From positions 496,001-560,000 of the forward strand of contig NZ_JBFRXN010000003.1 of assembly GCF_040947875.1 (NCBI RefSeq): 64,000 nucleotides of DNA, read 5' to 3'. This document shows positions 8,462 through 16,754 of this stretch, piece by piece. This DNA comes from Pseudomonas sp. MYb118 (GTDB lineage: Bacteria; Pseudomonadota; Gammaproteobacteria; Pseudomonadales; Pseudomonadaceae). Below the pieces are notes generated by a model. It was not told where the DNA came from. It saw nothing but the letters and a program-made list of their open reading frames with translations, and did no database searches. Positions within the stretch are counted from its first letter, which is position 1, and each line of letters begins with the position of its first letter. Both the position numbers and the translations under genes were made by a program.

Positions 8462-8550
8462 GTGTTTTCGGGCATGGCGCAAAATCTTGCGCTCTAACCT
8501 TATTCTCAAACAGTATTTCTCACCACGGTCATTAGAACCATAAGATCACG

Positions 8551-8570
8551 TCATAACTCGTTATAACAAG
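8551..8570. promoter_or_regulatory. Possible GntR operator
   Basis: The 8-bp palindrome GTTATAAC (8560-8567) follows a related CATAAC half-site in the 30 bases before the GntR start codon. A self-regulating GntR protein would be expected to bind here. It is supported only by symmetry and position. Confidence 0.35.
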
Positions 8571-8579
8571 TGATCAGCC

Positions 8580-9332
8580 ATGACCGATAACGTTCTATCC
8601 CTGAGCAGTGTTCCGCTGCACACCCAACTGCGGGATGTATTGCGTGCACGCATCCTCGACGGCGAGTACCCGCAGGACAGCCAGATGCCTTCCGAAAGCG
8701 AGCTGGGTGCCTTGTTCAAGGTCAGCCGCATCACCGTGCGCCAGGCACTGGGCGATCTGCAAAAGGAAGGGCTGATCTTCAAGATCCACGGCAAGGGAAC
8801 CTTCGTCGCCAAGCCGAAAACCTTTCAGAACGTCAGCACCCTGCAAGGCCTCGCCGAGTCCATGACCGGTCGCGGCTACGAGGTGATCAACCGCCTGCGC
8901 AGTCTCAAGTTCATTGCCGCTGACAAGCTGGTCGCCGAGCGTTTGCAGGTGGCCGAGGGCGAGACCGTGGCGCAGGTTAAGCGGGTACGCCTGATCAATC
9001 GCGAGCCGATCTCACTGGAAATCACCTACCTGCCCAAGGCCATCGGCGAGCGGCTGGAGAAGGCCGACCTGGTCACCCGCGACATTTTCCTGATCCTGGA
9101 AAACGACTGCGGCCTGGCGCTTGGTCACGCTGACCTGGCAATCGACGCGGTGCTGGCCGACAGCGACCTGACCCAGGCGCTGGGCGTCGAGGCCGGCTCG
9201 CCGATCATGCGTATCGAACGCCTGACCCACGACGCCAATGGCCAACCCGTGGACTTCGAACACCTCTACTACCGCGGTGATGCGTTCCAGTACCGCCTGC
9301 GTATTGATCGACAAAAAGGGGATCAGGCATGA
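8580..9332 (+). CDS. GntR/HutC-family transcriptional regulator
   Basis: This is a 250-residue repressor-type regulator. It has an N-terminal winged helix-turn-helix (about residues 9-75, PSESELGALFKVSRITVRQA and GKGTFVAKP) and a UTRA effector-binding domain (about 95-240). HutC-subfamily members sense small organic metabolites and repress the catabolic operon they head. Its stop codon overlaps the start of the flavoprotein gene at 9329, and six further genes follow on the same strand. It is very likely the operon's substrate-responsive regulator. The effector is unknown. Confidence 0.93.
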   Translation: MTDNVLSLSSVPLHTQLRDVLRARILDGEYPQDSQMPSESELGALFKVSRITVRQALGDLQKEGLIFKIHGKGTFVAKPKTFQNVSTLQGLAESMTGRGYEVINRLRSLKFIAADKLVAERLQVAEGETVAQVKRVRLINREPISLEITYLPKAIGERLEKADLVTRDIFLILENDCGLALGHADLAIDAVLADSDLTQALGVEAGSPIMRIERLTHDANGQPVDFEHLYYRGDAFQYRLRIDRQKGDQA

Positions 9333-11071
9333 CCCATTCCATGACAAGGGCGACACTGGAACAGGAATACGACATTGTCGTGATCGGCGGCGGCACGGCG
9401 GGGCCGATGGCAGCGATCAAGGCCAAGGAGCGCAACCGCGACTTGCGCGTGTTGTTGATCGACAAGGCCAACGTGAAACGCAGCGGCGCGATCAGCATGG
9501 GCATGGACGGCCTGAACAACGCGATCATCCCCGGGCATTCGACACCCGAGCAGTACACCAAGGAAATCACCATCGCCAACGACGGCATCGTCAACCAAGC
9601 GGCGGTCTATGCCTACGCCACCCACAGTTTCGAGACGATCGAGCAACTGGACCGCTGGGGCGTGAAGTTCGAGAAGGACGAGACCGGTGACTATGCGGTG
9701 AAAAAGGTCCACCACATGGGCGCCTATGTGTTGCCAATGCCGGAAGGACACGACATCAAGAAAGTCCTGTACCGCCAGTTGAAGCGCGCGCGGGTCGCCA
9801 TCACCAATCGCCTGGTGTGCACCCGGTTGCTCAAGGACGAGGAGGGCGCGGTCAATGGCGTGATGGGCTTCGATTGCCGCACTGCCGATTTCCATGTGAT
9901 CAAGGCCAAGGCGGTGATCCTGGCCTGTGGCGCGGCGGGACGCCTGGGCCTGCCGTCCTCGGGTTACCTGATGGGCACCTATGAAAACCCCACCAATGCC
10001 GGTGACGGCTACGCCATGGCCTATCACGCAGGGGCGGAACTGGCGAACCTGGAGTGTTTCCAGATCAACCCGCTGATCAAGGATTACAACGGCCCGGCCT
10101 GCGCCTACGTGACCGGTCCTCTGGGTGGCTACACCGCCAACAACAAGGGCGAGCGCTTCATCGAGTGCGACTACTGGAGCGGTCAGATGATGTGGGAGTT
10201 CCACCAGGAGCTGGAGAGCGGCAATGGTCCGGTGTTCCTCAAGCTCGATCACCTGGCCGAGGAAACCATCCAGAACATCGAAGAGATTTTGCACAGCAAT
10301 GAACGGCCGAGTCGCGGCCAATTCCACGCCAATCGCGGCACCGACTACCGCACGCAGATGGTCGAGATGCACATCTCCGAGATCGGTTTTTGCAGCGGGC
10401 ATTCGGCGTCCGGGGTGTGGGTCAACGAGAGGGCGGAAACTTCGGTCAAGGGGCTGTATTCGGCCGGTGACATGGCGGCCGTGCCGCACAACTACATGCT
10501 CGGTGCGTTCACCTACGGCTGGTTTGCCGGCAACAACGCCGCGGACTACGTTGCAGGTCGTGAGTTTTCTGAAGTCGATGCCGCGCAGGTCGAGCTGGAA
10601 AAACAAAGGGTCTACGCACCGCTGGATCGCGAGCACGGCCTGCCGCCGGCCCAGGTCGAGTACAAGTTGCGCCGCTTCGTGAACGACTACCTGCAACCGC
10701 CGAAAGTGACGAAGAAGATGCAAATCGGCCTGCAACGTTTCAGCGACATCCAGCGCGACCTCGACCAGATCAAGGCGCACAACGCCCACGAACTGATGCG
10801 CGCCATGGAAGTCAGCGTGATCCGTGACTGCGCGGAAATGGCCGCCCGGGCTTCGTTGTTCCGCGCCGAAAGTCGCTGGGGGCTTTACCACTATCGGGTC
10901 GACCACCCGCAACGTAACGACAGCGACTGGTTCTGCCATTGCCACCTGAAAAAGGATGAAAACGGTTTGATGAGCAGTTTCAAGAAAGCCGTCGAGCCTT
11001 ACATCATCCCGCTGGATGCCGAAGAAATGCAGGCCTACGACCGGCTGCGAGTCGGTGCCTTTGCCGCCTGA
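9329..11071 (+). CDS. AprA/fumarate reductase-like FAD flavoprotein subunit
   Basis: This 580-residue flavoprotein belongs to the fumarate reductase/succinate dehydrogenase/APS reductase alpha superfamily. The FAD-binding VVIGGGTAGPMAA lies at residues 17-29, with a second ADP-binding strand AVILACGAAGRLG. The C-terminal helical domain ends in a Cys/His-rich segment (DWFCHCHLKKDENG). The neighbouring 2x[4Fe-4S] ferredoxin strongly resembles the AprA/AprB pair of adenylylsulfate reductases rather than quinone-linked SdhA/FrdA. True dissimilatory APS reduction is not expected in Pseudomonas, so a related oxidation or reduction of an imported organic sulfur or similar compound is the better inference. 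The start overlaps the gntR stop, with AGGGG 8 bases upstream. Confidence 0.88.
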   Translation: MTHSMTRATLEQEYDIVVIGGGTAGPMAAIKAKERNRDLRVLLIDKANVKRSGAISMGMDGLNNAIIPGHSTPEQYTKEITIANDGIVNQAAVYAYATHSFETIEQLDRWGVKFEKDETGDYAVKKVHHMGAYVLPMPEGHDIKKVLYRQLKRARVAITNRLVCTRLLKDEEGAVNGVMGFDCRTADFHVIKAKAVILACGAAGRLGLPSSGYLMGTYENPTNAGDGYAMAYHAGAELANLECFQINPLIKDYNGPACAYVTGPLGGYTANNKGERFIECDYWSGQMMWEFHQELESGNGPVFLKLDHLAEETIQNIEEILHSNERPSRGQFHANRGTDYRTQMVEMHISEIGFCSGHSASGVWVNERAETSVKGLYSAGDMAAVPHNYMLGAFTYGWFAGNNAADYVAGREFSEVDAAQVELEKQRVYAPLDREHGLPPAQVEYKLRRFVNDYLQPPKVTKKMQIGLQRFSDIQRDLDQIKAHNAHELMRAMEVSVIRDCAEMAARASLFRAESRWGLYHYRVDHPQRNDSDWFCHCHLKKDENGLMSSFKKAVEPYIIPLDAEEMQAYDRLRVGAFAA

Positions 11072-11096
11072 GCACCCTTATAAGAGAGACCGTGAA

Positions 11097-11342
11097 ATGG
11101 CCTATCAACCCCAGGAAATCTTCTTTCGCTCAAACGCCCCGGTCACGGTCGATGAAGACCTGTGTATCGCCCATAAAGGCTGCACCGTGTGCGTCGACGT
11201 CTGCCCGATGGACCTGCTGGCGATCAATCCGGCCACCCAGAAAGCCTACATGGCGTTCGATGAGTGCTGGTATTGCATGCCGTGCGAGAAGGACTGCCCC
11301 ACGGGGGCAGTGAAGGTCGACATTCCCTATTTGTTGAGGTGA
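11097..11342 (+). CDS. AprB-like ferredoxin with two [4Fe-4S] clusters
   Basis: This 81-residue iron-sulfur protein begins at the ATG at 11097 (MAYQPQEIFF), 25 bases after the flavoprotein. Two cluster-binding sets are clear: CIAHKGCTVCVDVCP and CWYCMPCEKDCP. That makes an 8-Fe ferredoxin of AprB type, likely the electron-transfer partner of the flavoprotein encoded just upstream. No membrane anchor is present, so the pair should be soluble and pass electrons to or from a cytoplasmic carrier. Eight cysteines in the two sets account for both clusters. Confidence 0.9.
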   Translation: MAYQPQEIFFRSNAPVTVDEDLCIAHKGCTVCVDVCPMDLLAINPATQKAYMAFDECWYCMPCEKDCPTGAVKVDIPYLLR

Positions 11343-11492
11343 CTGACAGGGCCCCATCGCGGGCAAGCCCAGACACCAGAGAAACCGCCACCCGGCCACC
11401 CCGGACGCTTGCTTGAAAAACACCCCTCGTTTCCCACCACGCCCTGATCGTGGCGGAGACGAACACCTAAAATGATTCGAGGGGACACACCC

Positions 11493-12899
11493 ATGTTATT
11501 GCGCGCAGCATTCGCCGGTCTGGTACTGGCTTCGTTCACCTTGTCGGCTTCGGCCGAAACCATCCGCATCGCCATCGGCACTCAGGACACGACCATCAAC
11601 TGCGCCGCCGGCGGCCTGTTGATTCGCGAACTGGGCCTGCTGGACAAGTACCTGCCCCACGACGGCCCATACAAGGATGCCAAATACGAGGTGGTGTGGA
11701 AGAACTTCACCAGCGGCGCGCCGCTGACCAACGAAATGGTCGCCGGCAAACTCGACTTCGGCGCCATGGCCGATTTCCCCGGCTCCTTCAACGGTGTTGC
11801 GTTCGAAACCGCCGGCAAGCACAGCCTGTTCATCAACGTGTTGTCGGGCAGCATCAAGGGCAGCGGCAACGGCATCGTGGTACCCAGTGCCTCGAGCGTA
11901 CAGTCCCTGGCCGAGCTGAAGGGCAAGACCATCTCCGTGCCGTTCGCTTCGACCTCACACGGCATGTTGCTGCGGGCCGTGGCGGATCAGGGTTGGGACC
12001 CGCTCAAGGACGTCAACATCATCGCCCAGGCGCCGGAAGTCGCCGGTTCCGCCTTGCAGGCTGGCAAGATCGACGCCCACGCCGACTTCGTGCCGTTTGC
12101 CGAACTGTTCACCAGCCGTGGTTTTGCCCGCAAGATCTTCGACGGCTCCCAGGCCAATGCGCCGACCTTCCATGGCGCGCTGGTGGATCAGGCCTACGCG
12201 AAGAAGTACCCGGAAATCGTCGTTGCCTACCTGCGCGCCAGCATCGAAGCCAACCAGTTGCTGGCCGATGAGCCGGAGAAATACAGCGAGCTGATCGCCA
12301 AGGTCACGGGCGTCGATGCCGAGGTCAACTACCTGTTCCACGGCCCGCTCGGCGTGCAGACCCGCGACCTGAGCTGGAAGCCGGAATACCGCCAGGCGGT
12401 CGGCACCGCCATCGACACCCTGAAATTGCTGAAGAAGGCGGACCGGGGTCTGGATCTCAACACCTTCATCGACGACCAATACATCCGTGCCGCGTTCAAG
12501 GCGTCGAACCTGGACTACAACGCTCAACTGACCAATTACGCACAAACTCCGCTCAAGGCCGTGGATGCGGCGAGCGGCAAGCCCATCACCGACTTCAAGC
12601 ATGTCGCCGAGATCTGGGTGCGTGGCGAGCTGAAGGTCCGTCAATACGCCTCGGCGGAGTCGGCATTCACCGCGTTGGCCAGCCTTAAACAGGAAGGCAA
12701 AAACATCCGTGCGGTGTATGCCCAGGCCAGCGACAGCGGCATCAAGCTGCTGGCCGACCAGGCCTGGTTCGCCAGTGACGCCAAAGGCCGCCTGAGCGCG
12801 TTCCTGCTCAAGGGCCAGGCCCAGCAATACGCCACGGCGCAGGGCGGCAAGGTGTTCGACTTCACCGATGCCACGACCCAGGCCGTGGCGACTCGCTGA
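11493..12899 (+). CDS. ABC importer periplasmic binding protein, nitrate/sulfonate/taurine type
   Basis: This 468-residue protein has a clear Sec signal peptide (MLLRAAFAGLVLASFTLSASA, cleaved before ETIRIAIG). A NrtA/SsuA/TauA-type periplasmic binding fold follows, with FGAMADFPG and ISVPFASTSHGMLL motifs. The start at 11493 has AGGGG 9 bases upstream; an in-frame ATG at 11472 would disrupt the signal peptide. At 468 residues it is longer than the usual 310-340 of SsuA/TauA. The extra C-terminal part (about residues 340-468) could be a second small domain. It should deliver the operon's substrate to the permease. Ligand identity is not readable from the sequence. Confidence 0.9.
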   Translation: MLLRAAFAGLVLASFTLSASAETIRIAIGTQDTTINCAAGGLLIRELGLLDKYLPHDGPYKDAKYEVVWKNFTSGAPLTNEMVAGKLDFGAMADFPGSFNGVAFETAGKHSLFINVLSGSIKGSGNGIVVPSASSVQSLAELKGKTISVPFASTSHGMLLRAVADQGWDPLKDVNIIAQAPEVAGSALQAGKIDAHADFVPFAELFTSRGFARKIFDGSQANAPTFHGALVDQAYAKKYPEIVVAYLRASIEANQLLADEPEKYSELIAKVTGVDAEVNYLFHGPLGVQTRDLSWKPEYRQAVGTAIDTLKLLKKADRGLDLNTFIDDQYIRAAFKASNLDYNAQLTNYAQTPLKAVDAASGKPITDFKHVAEIWVRGELKVRQYASAESAFTALASLKQEGKNIRAVYAQASDSGIKLLADQAWFASDAKGRLSAFLLKGQAQQYATAQGGKVFDFTDATTQAVATR

Positions 12900-12916
12900 T
12901 GCCCTGACCCTATCCA

Positions 12917-13005
12917 TGTAGGAGCGAGCTTGCTCGCGATCGCGGTAGCTCAGTCACATCAACGCTGACTGATACGCCCTCATCGCGAGCAAGCTCGCTC
13001 CTACA
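12917..13005. repeat. REP pair inside the ABC operon
   Basis: Two inverted TGTAGGAGCGAGC...GCTCGCGAT units lie between the binding-protein and permease genes. Such intra-operon REPs can stabilise the upstream mRNA and make the binding protein more abundant than the membrane parts. Confidence 0.9.
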
Positions 13006-13032
13006 GAGGTGGGGCTGCCCGGAGGAATAATT

Positions 13033-13815
13033 GTGTATAGATCACTCCAACGCTGGCTCCCCAGAGCCGCCTCACTACTGCTCTGCCTGCTGTTCTGGCA
13101 GTTCGCCGCCAGCCACCACTGGAACCTCGGCCTGGTCACCTTCGCCAACGTACCGACCCCGTGGTCCGTCGTCGAAGCGGCGCTCGGCCTGGGGGACTCC
13201 GGCAAACTGGCCCAGCACCTGGGCAGTAGCCTCAGCCGGGTGTTCGCCGGTTACCTGGCGGCGCTGGTCCTGGGCATTGGCCTGGGCCTGGCCATCGGCC
13301 GTTCGAAATGGGCCGAAGACCTGTTGCTGCCGCCCCTTGAAGTGCTGCGCCCGATCCCCGCCGTGGCGTGGATTCCACTGGCGATCCTGATGTTCCCGTC
13401 CTCGGAACTGTCGATGGTGTTCATCACCTTCACCGGCGCCTTGTTCCCGATCCTGCTCAACACCGTGCACGGCGTCGAAGGCGTCGACCCGCGCCTCATT
13501 GCTTCGGCGAAAAGCCTGGGGGCAGGGCGCTGGGCAATGTTGCACGAGGTGATCCTGCCTGGCGCCGCGTCGAGCATCATTACCGGGCTGGCCATCGGCA
13601 TGGGCACGTCGTGGTTCTGCCTGGTGACGGCGGAAATGATCTCCGGGCAGTTTGGTATCGGTTATTACACCTGGGAGTCCTACACCATTCAGAACTACCC
13701 CGACATCGTCGTCGGCATGTTGCTGATCGGTGTACTCGGGATGGGCAGCAGCCTGCTGATCAAACGCCTCGGCGGGTTGTTCACGCCCTGGCATCGACCA
13801 CGAGGAAAAGCCTGA
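13033..13815 (+). CDS. ABC importer permease, nitrate/sulfonate/taurine type
   Basis: This 260-residue inner-membrane protein has six hydrophobic segments and the EAA-loop region SAKSLGAGRWAMLHEVILPGA that contacts the ATPase. A GTG start at 13033 follows a strong GGAGGA ribosome site 6 bases upstream. Its stop overlaps the ATPase start (TGATG at 13813). It is the SsuC/TauC-like membrane component. The EAA loop and the PIPAVAWIPLAI motif support BPD_transp_1 membership. The start relies on the ribosome site, since in-frame codons upstream read through the REP. Confidence 0.93.
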   Translation: MYRSLQRWLPRAASLLLCLLFWQFAASHHWNLGLVTFANVPTPWSVVEAALGLGDSGKLAQHLGSSLSRVFAGYLAALVLGIGLGLAIGRSKWAEDLLLPPLEVLRPIPAVAWIPLAILMFPSSELSMVFITFTGALFPILLNTVHGVEGVDPRLIASAKSLGAGRWAMLHEVILPGAASSIITGLAIGMGTSWFCLVTAEMISGQFGIGYYTWESYTIQNYPDIVVGMLLIGVLGMGSSLLIKRLGGLFTPWHRPRGKA

Positions 13816-14663
13816 TGAGCATTCTTCAACAACCTGAAGGGCAGATCGACATTTGCGGTCTGTCGATCCGCCTCGGCGAGGGACGGGCGGCGTTCGAAGC
13901 CGTGCAGGGCCTGGATTGCCAGATCGAGCCAGGACAGTTCGTGTGCATCCTCGGACCATCCGGTTGCGGCAAGTCCACCTTGCTCGGCGCGCTGGCCGGC
14001 CACCTGCAACCCTGCGCCGGCAGCCTCAAGGTCGACGGCGCTGACGTGTCGAGCCCGTCGCCGCAGCGCGGCATGGTGTTTCAGCAGCACACGCTGTTCC
14101 CTTGGCGCACGGTGCGCGACAACGTGGCGTTCGGCCTGAAAATGCGTGGCATCGGCAAGGCCGAGCGGCACCGCGCGGCCGATGAAATTCTGGCGCTGGT
14201 CGGCCTGGAAGGGTTCGCCGAACGCTGGCCGGATCAGCTTTCCGGCGGCATGCAACAACGGGTGGAGATCGCCCGGGTGTTGATCAACCGGCCACGCCTG
14301 TTGCTGATGGATGAGCCGTTCGGTGCGCTCGATGCCCTGACCCGTTTGAACATGCAGGAACTGCTGCTCAAGATCTGGACGCAGATTCGCACCACGGTGG
14401 TGTTCGTCACCCACGACATCGACGAGGCGCTGTTTCTCGCCGATCGCCTGCTGGTCATGAGCTCACGCCCTGGGCGGATCATCGAAGACCTGCGCCTGGA
14501 CTTTGCGCGACCGCGTACCACCGAACTGGTCACCAGCCACGAGTTCTCGCGCTTGAAGCGCCATTGCCTCGAACTGCTGCATCACCAGGAGGGTCGGCAG
14601 TTACCGCGCCTGAACCCGCTGGGCCTTCCTCTCGAAAACAAACTGCCGCGATTTGCCCTATGA
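13815..14663 (+). CDS. ABC importer ATPase, nitrate/sulfonate/taurine type
   Basis: This 282-residue ATPase energises the importer. Walker A is GPSGCGKST, the Q-loop lies in VFQQHTLFPW, the signature is LSGGMQQRVEIARVL, Walker B is LLLMDEPFGALD, and the switch His lies in FVTHDIDEALFLAD. The ATG at 13815 overlaps the permease stop, and its own stop overlaps the next gene's ATG, so translation is coupled along the operon. Together with the two preceding genes it makes a complete SsuABC/TauABC-like importer. Confidence 0.95.
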   Translation: MSILQQPEGQIDICGLSIRLGEGRAAFEAVQGLDCQIEPGQFVCILGPSGCGKSTLLGALAGHLQPCAGSLKVDGADVSSPSPQRGMVFQQHTLFPWRTVRDNVAFGLKMRGIGKAERHRAADEILALVGLEGFAERWPDQLSGGMQQRVEIARVLINRPRLLLMDEPFGALDALTRLNMQELLLKIWTQIRTTVVFVTHDIDEALFLADRLLVMSSRPGRIIEDLRLDFARPRTTELVTSHEFSRLKRHCLELLHHQEGRQLPRLNPLGLPLENKLPRFAL

Positions 14664-15622
14664 CTTCTCTATTCGATGTAACCGATAACGACGACATTCT
14701 CGCCCTGCAACCGCGCCTGACCGACGAGGACCCCGGCGTGCGCCGGATTGCCTTGATCGAATTGGCTGACCTCGAGGAACCGGACGGCCTGCTGTGGCTG
14801 GTCAATCGACTGGTTGAGGACCCGACCGAGGAAGTCCGCGCTGAAGCCGCGCGCTTGCTCGAGGCCTGGGAGGACACGCCTGTGGTCGCAGCGTTGTGCC
14901 AGGCCCTGACCGACCCTGCGCCGACGGTACAGGCTGCCGCCGCGCAGAGCCTGAGCCTGCTCAAGAGCGAGGCCGCAGGCCGGGTGATCCTGCCGTGGAC
15001 CGGGCACGCCGACGTCAGCGTGCGCATCGCCGCGTTCCGGGCCTTGCGCGAATTGCGCTTTGCCGAGGCCGCCCCGGCGGCGTTGTTGGCGTTGGCCGAC
15101 CGTGACGCCAACGTCCGGCGTGAGGCGGTTGGCGTATTGGGCTGGCTCAAGCAGCTCGATGCCTTGCCGGCGTTGGCTCGGCTGGCCAGTGATGACCCGG
15201 ATACCGACGTGCGCCGCGCGGCCACCGGGGCGCTGGGGCTGGCGTCTGATACGCAGGTGCTGCCGGCGTTGCGTCAGGCGTTGCAGGATCAGGCCTGGCA
15301 GGTGCGTGAAGAGGCCGCCACGACGCTGGGCAAGGTCGGACATGGCGAGGCCGGGCCGGCCTTGATTGCGGCGCTGAGCGACGATTACTGGCAGGTGCGC
15401 CTGCGCGCGACCCGCAGCCTCGGCCGATTGCGCTTTGCCCCGGCACTGGACGCGTTGATCGAAACCCTCGGCCATCGCATCAGCAATCTGCGCAAAGAAG
15501 CTGCACTGGCCCTTGGCGAGCTCAACGAAAAAGGCGCCATCGCCGCCTTGCAGGCCGCCCAGGACGACGGCGACCCGGAAGTGCGTAAAGCCGTGCGCAT
15601 CGCCCTGGGCCAGTTGCAATGA
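14660..15622 (+). CDS. HEAT-repeat protein
   Basis: This 320-residue soluble protein is built from about nine HEAT/PBS-lyase-type repeats of roughly 31 residues. Each carries a variant of DPDTDVRRAATGALGLA, starting near residue 15 and running to the C-terminus (DDGDPEVRKAVRIALGQL). Such scaffolds mediate protein-protein contacts. Related ones are often mis-annotated as phycocyanobilin lyases. It starts in ATGA overlap with the ABC ATPase and ends in ATGA overlap with the DUF971 gene, so it is an integral member of the flavoprotein/ABC operon. Binding to the flavoprotein-ferredoxin pair, or help in cluster or cofactor loading, is a reasonable but unproven role. Confidence 0.9.
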   Translation: MTSLFDVTDNDDILALQPRLTDEDPGVRRIALIELADLEEPDGLLWLVNRLVEDPTEEVRAEAARLLEAWEDTPVVAALCQALTDPAPTVQAAAAQSLSLLKSEAAGRVILPWTGHADVSVRIAAFRALRELRFAEAAPAALLALADRDANVRREAVGVLGWLKQLDALPALARLASDDPDTDVRRAATGALGLASDTQVLPALRQALQDQAWQVREEAATTLGKVGHGEAGPALIAALSDDYWQVRLRATRSLGRLRFAPALDALIETLGHRISNLRKEAALALGELNEKGAIAALQAAQDDGDPEVRKAVRIALGQLQ

Positions 15623-15894
15623 ACCCGCTGGCGATCGGCAACTCGCGCAGCCGACAGCAGTTGCGCCTCAACTGGCCGGATGGACGCGAACAGCTACTGG
15701 CCCACGCCGAACTGCGCCGCCAGTGCCCATGCTCGCAATGCCGGGCGTTTCGCTTGCGAGGCACGCCGCCGTTGGTGGATGAGCGTGTGCGGGTGGTTGA
15801 ACTCCATCCGCAGGGGTATGGGCTGCAATTGATCTTCAGTGATGGGCATGAGCGCGGGATTTATCCGTGGGCGTACCTGGCTGATCTGACCTGA
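15619..15894 (+). CDS. DUF971 (GBBH-like N-terminal domain) protein
   Basis: This 91-residue protein matches the DUF971/gamma-butyrobetaine-hydroxylase-like N-terminal domain. The pattern is LRLNWPDGREQLLAHAELR, then CPCSQCRAFRLRG, then a C-terminal SDGHERGIYPWAYLADL. The cysteine set (CPCSQC) resembles the metal-binding strand of this domain. Stand-alone DUF971 proteins are often found beside iron-sulfur genes, consistent with a role near the ferredoxin encoded upstream. It is the last gene of the operon and overlaps the HEAT-repeat gene by four bases. A REP cluster follows. Confidence 0.88.
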   Translation: MNPLAIGNSRSRQQLRLNWPDGREQLLAHAELRRQCPCSQCRAFRLRGTPPLVDERVRVVELHPQGYGLQLIFSDGHERGIYPWAYLADLT

Positions 15895-15920
15895 TCCAGA
15901 ATCTGTATGGCTGTACCGGC

Positions 15921-16092
15921 CTCTTCGCGAGCGGGCTCGCTCCCACAATTGTTTAAATGGGAAGGCGAATTTTGCATCCACTGAAAATCCCCTGTGGGAG
16001 CGAGCCTGCTCGCGATGGTCGTTAACGATAACGCTGGCTGTCTGACACCCAGCGGCGCTCTTGCATCTATCGCGAGCAAGCTCGCTCCTACA
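15921..16092. repeat. REP cluster (three units)
   Basis: One REP (15921-15948) and an inverted pair (15993-16092) fill the gap between the DUF971 gene and lexA2. Confidence 0.9.
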
Positions 16093-16130
16093 GTTCATCT
16101 ACAAATTCTTGTAAGAAAAATCGCAAAAGA

Positions 16131-16142
16131 GTACAAATGTAC
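16131..16142. promoter_or_regulatory. LexA2-type operator (GTAC-N4-GTAC)
   Basis: The perfect palindrome GTACAAATGTAC matches the Pseudomonas LexA2 box (reported consensus GTAC-N4-GTGC or close variants). It contains the ATG at 16137-16139, so repressor binding would cover both promoter-proximal DNA and the start codon of lexA2. Confidence 0.8.
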
Positions 16143-16754
16143 TCCATGACGACTTTAACTCCCCGCCGTACCGCCATCCTGACCTTCATCCGCGAGCGCA
16201 TCGCCGAGCACGGTCAGTCCCCGAGCCTCGCCGAGATCAGCGAGGCCTTTGGTTTTGCCTCGCGCAGCGTGGCGCGCAAACATGTGCTGGCGTTGACCGA
16301 AGCCGGTTTCATCGAGGTCAACCCGCATCAGGCCCGGGGCATTCGTTTGCTCGGGCAACCGGCGCGCCCCGAGTTGCTGGACATCCCGGTGCTCGGTCGG
16401 GTGGCTGCAGGTGCGCCCATCGGTGCCGATGCCGATGTACATAGCCGCCTGCTGCTCGACCCGGCGCTGTTCTCCCGCACACCGGACTACATGTTGCGGG
16501 TGCGCGGCGACTCGATGATCGAGGACGGCATTCTCGATGGCGACCTGGTGGGCGTTCACCGCAGCCCCGAGGCGGTCAACGGGCAGATCGTCGTCGCCCG
16601 GCTGGAAGGCGAAGTGACCATCAAGCGCTTCGAGCGGGTCGGCGACAAGGTGCGCCTGTTGCCGCGCAACCCGGCCTATCAGCCGATCGTCGTCGAGCCC
16701 GGCCATGACCTGGCAATCGAAGGGGTGTTCTGCGGCCTGGTGAGGCAAGGCTGA
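16137..16754 (+). CDS. lexA2: LexA2 repressor/autoprotease of the imu mutagenesis cassette
   Basis: This 205-residue LexA paralogue has an N-terminal winged helix (residues 8-70, SLAEISEAFGFASRSVARKH). The cleavage bond is Ala91-Gly92 in GRVAAGAP, and the Ser126 (GDSMIEDG) and Lys163 (TIKRF) pair forms the S24 autoprotease. RecA-stimulated self-cleavage should derepress the operon on DNA damage. The ATG at 16137 has an AAGA-type ribosome site six bases upstream. An in-frame ATG at 16146 is possible but has none. The gene heads the four-gene operon lexA2-imuA-imuB-dnaE2. Confidence 0.95.
   Translation: MYSMTTLTPRRTAILTFIRERIAEHGQSPSLAEISEAFGFASRSVARKHVLALTEAGFIEVNPHQARGIRLLGQPARPELLDIPVLGRVAAGAPIGADADVHSRLLLDPALFSRTPDYMLRVRGDSMIEDGILDGDLVGVHRSPEAVNGQIVVARLEGEVTIKRFERVGDKVRLLPRNPAYQPIVVEPGHDLAIEGVFCGLVRQG

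Noticed and set aside
9329..11071. Succinate dehydrogenase/fumarate reductase flavoprotein
   Set aside because: No SdhB/FrdB or membrane anchor genes; the small 8-Fe ferredoxin next to it fits the AprA/AprB pair better.
11354..11370. REP unit between the ferredoxin and the binding-protein gene
   Set aside because: Only a single half (CATCGCGGGCAAGCCC) is present, without the flanking TGTAGGAGC; kept as a remnant, not a feature.
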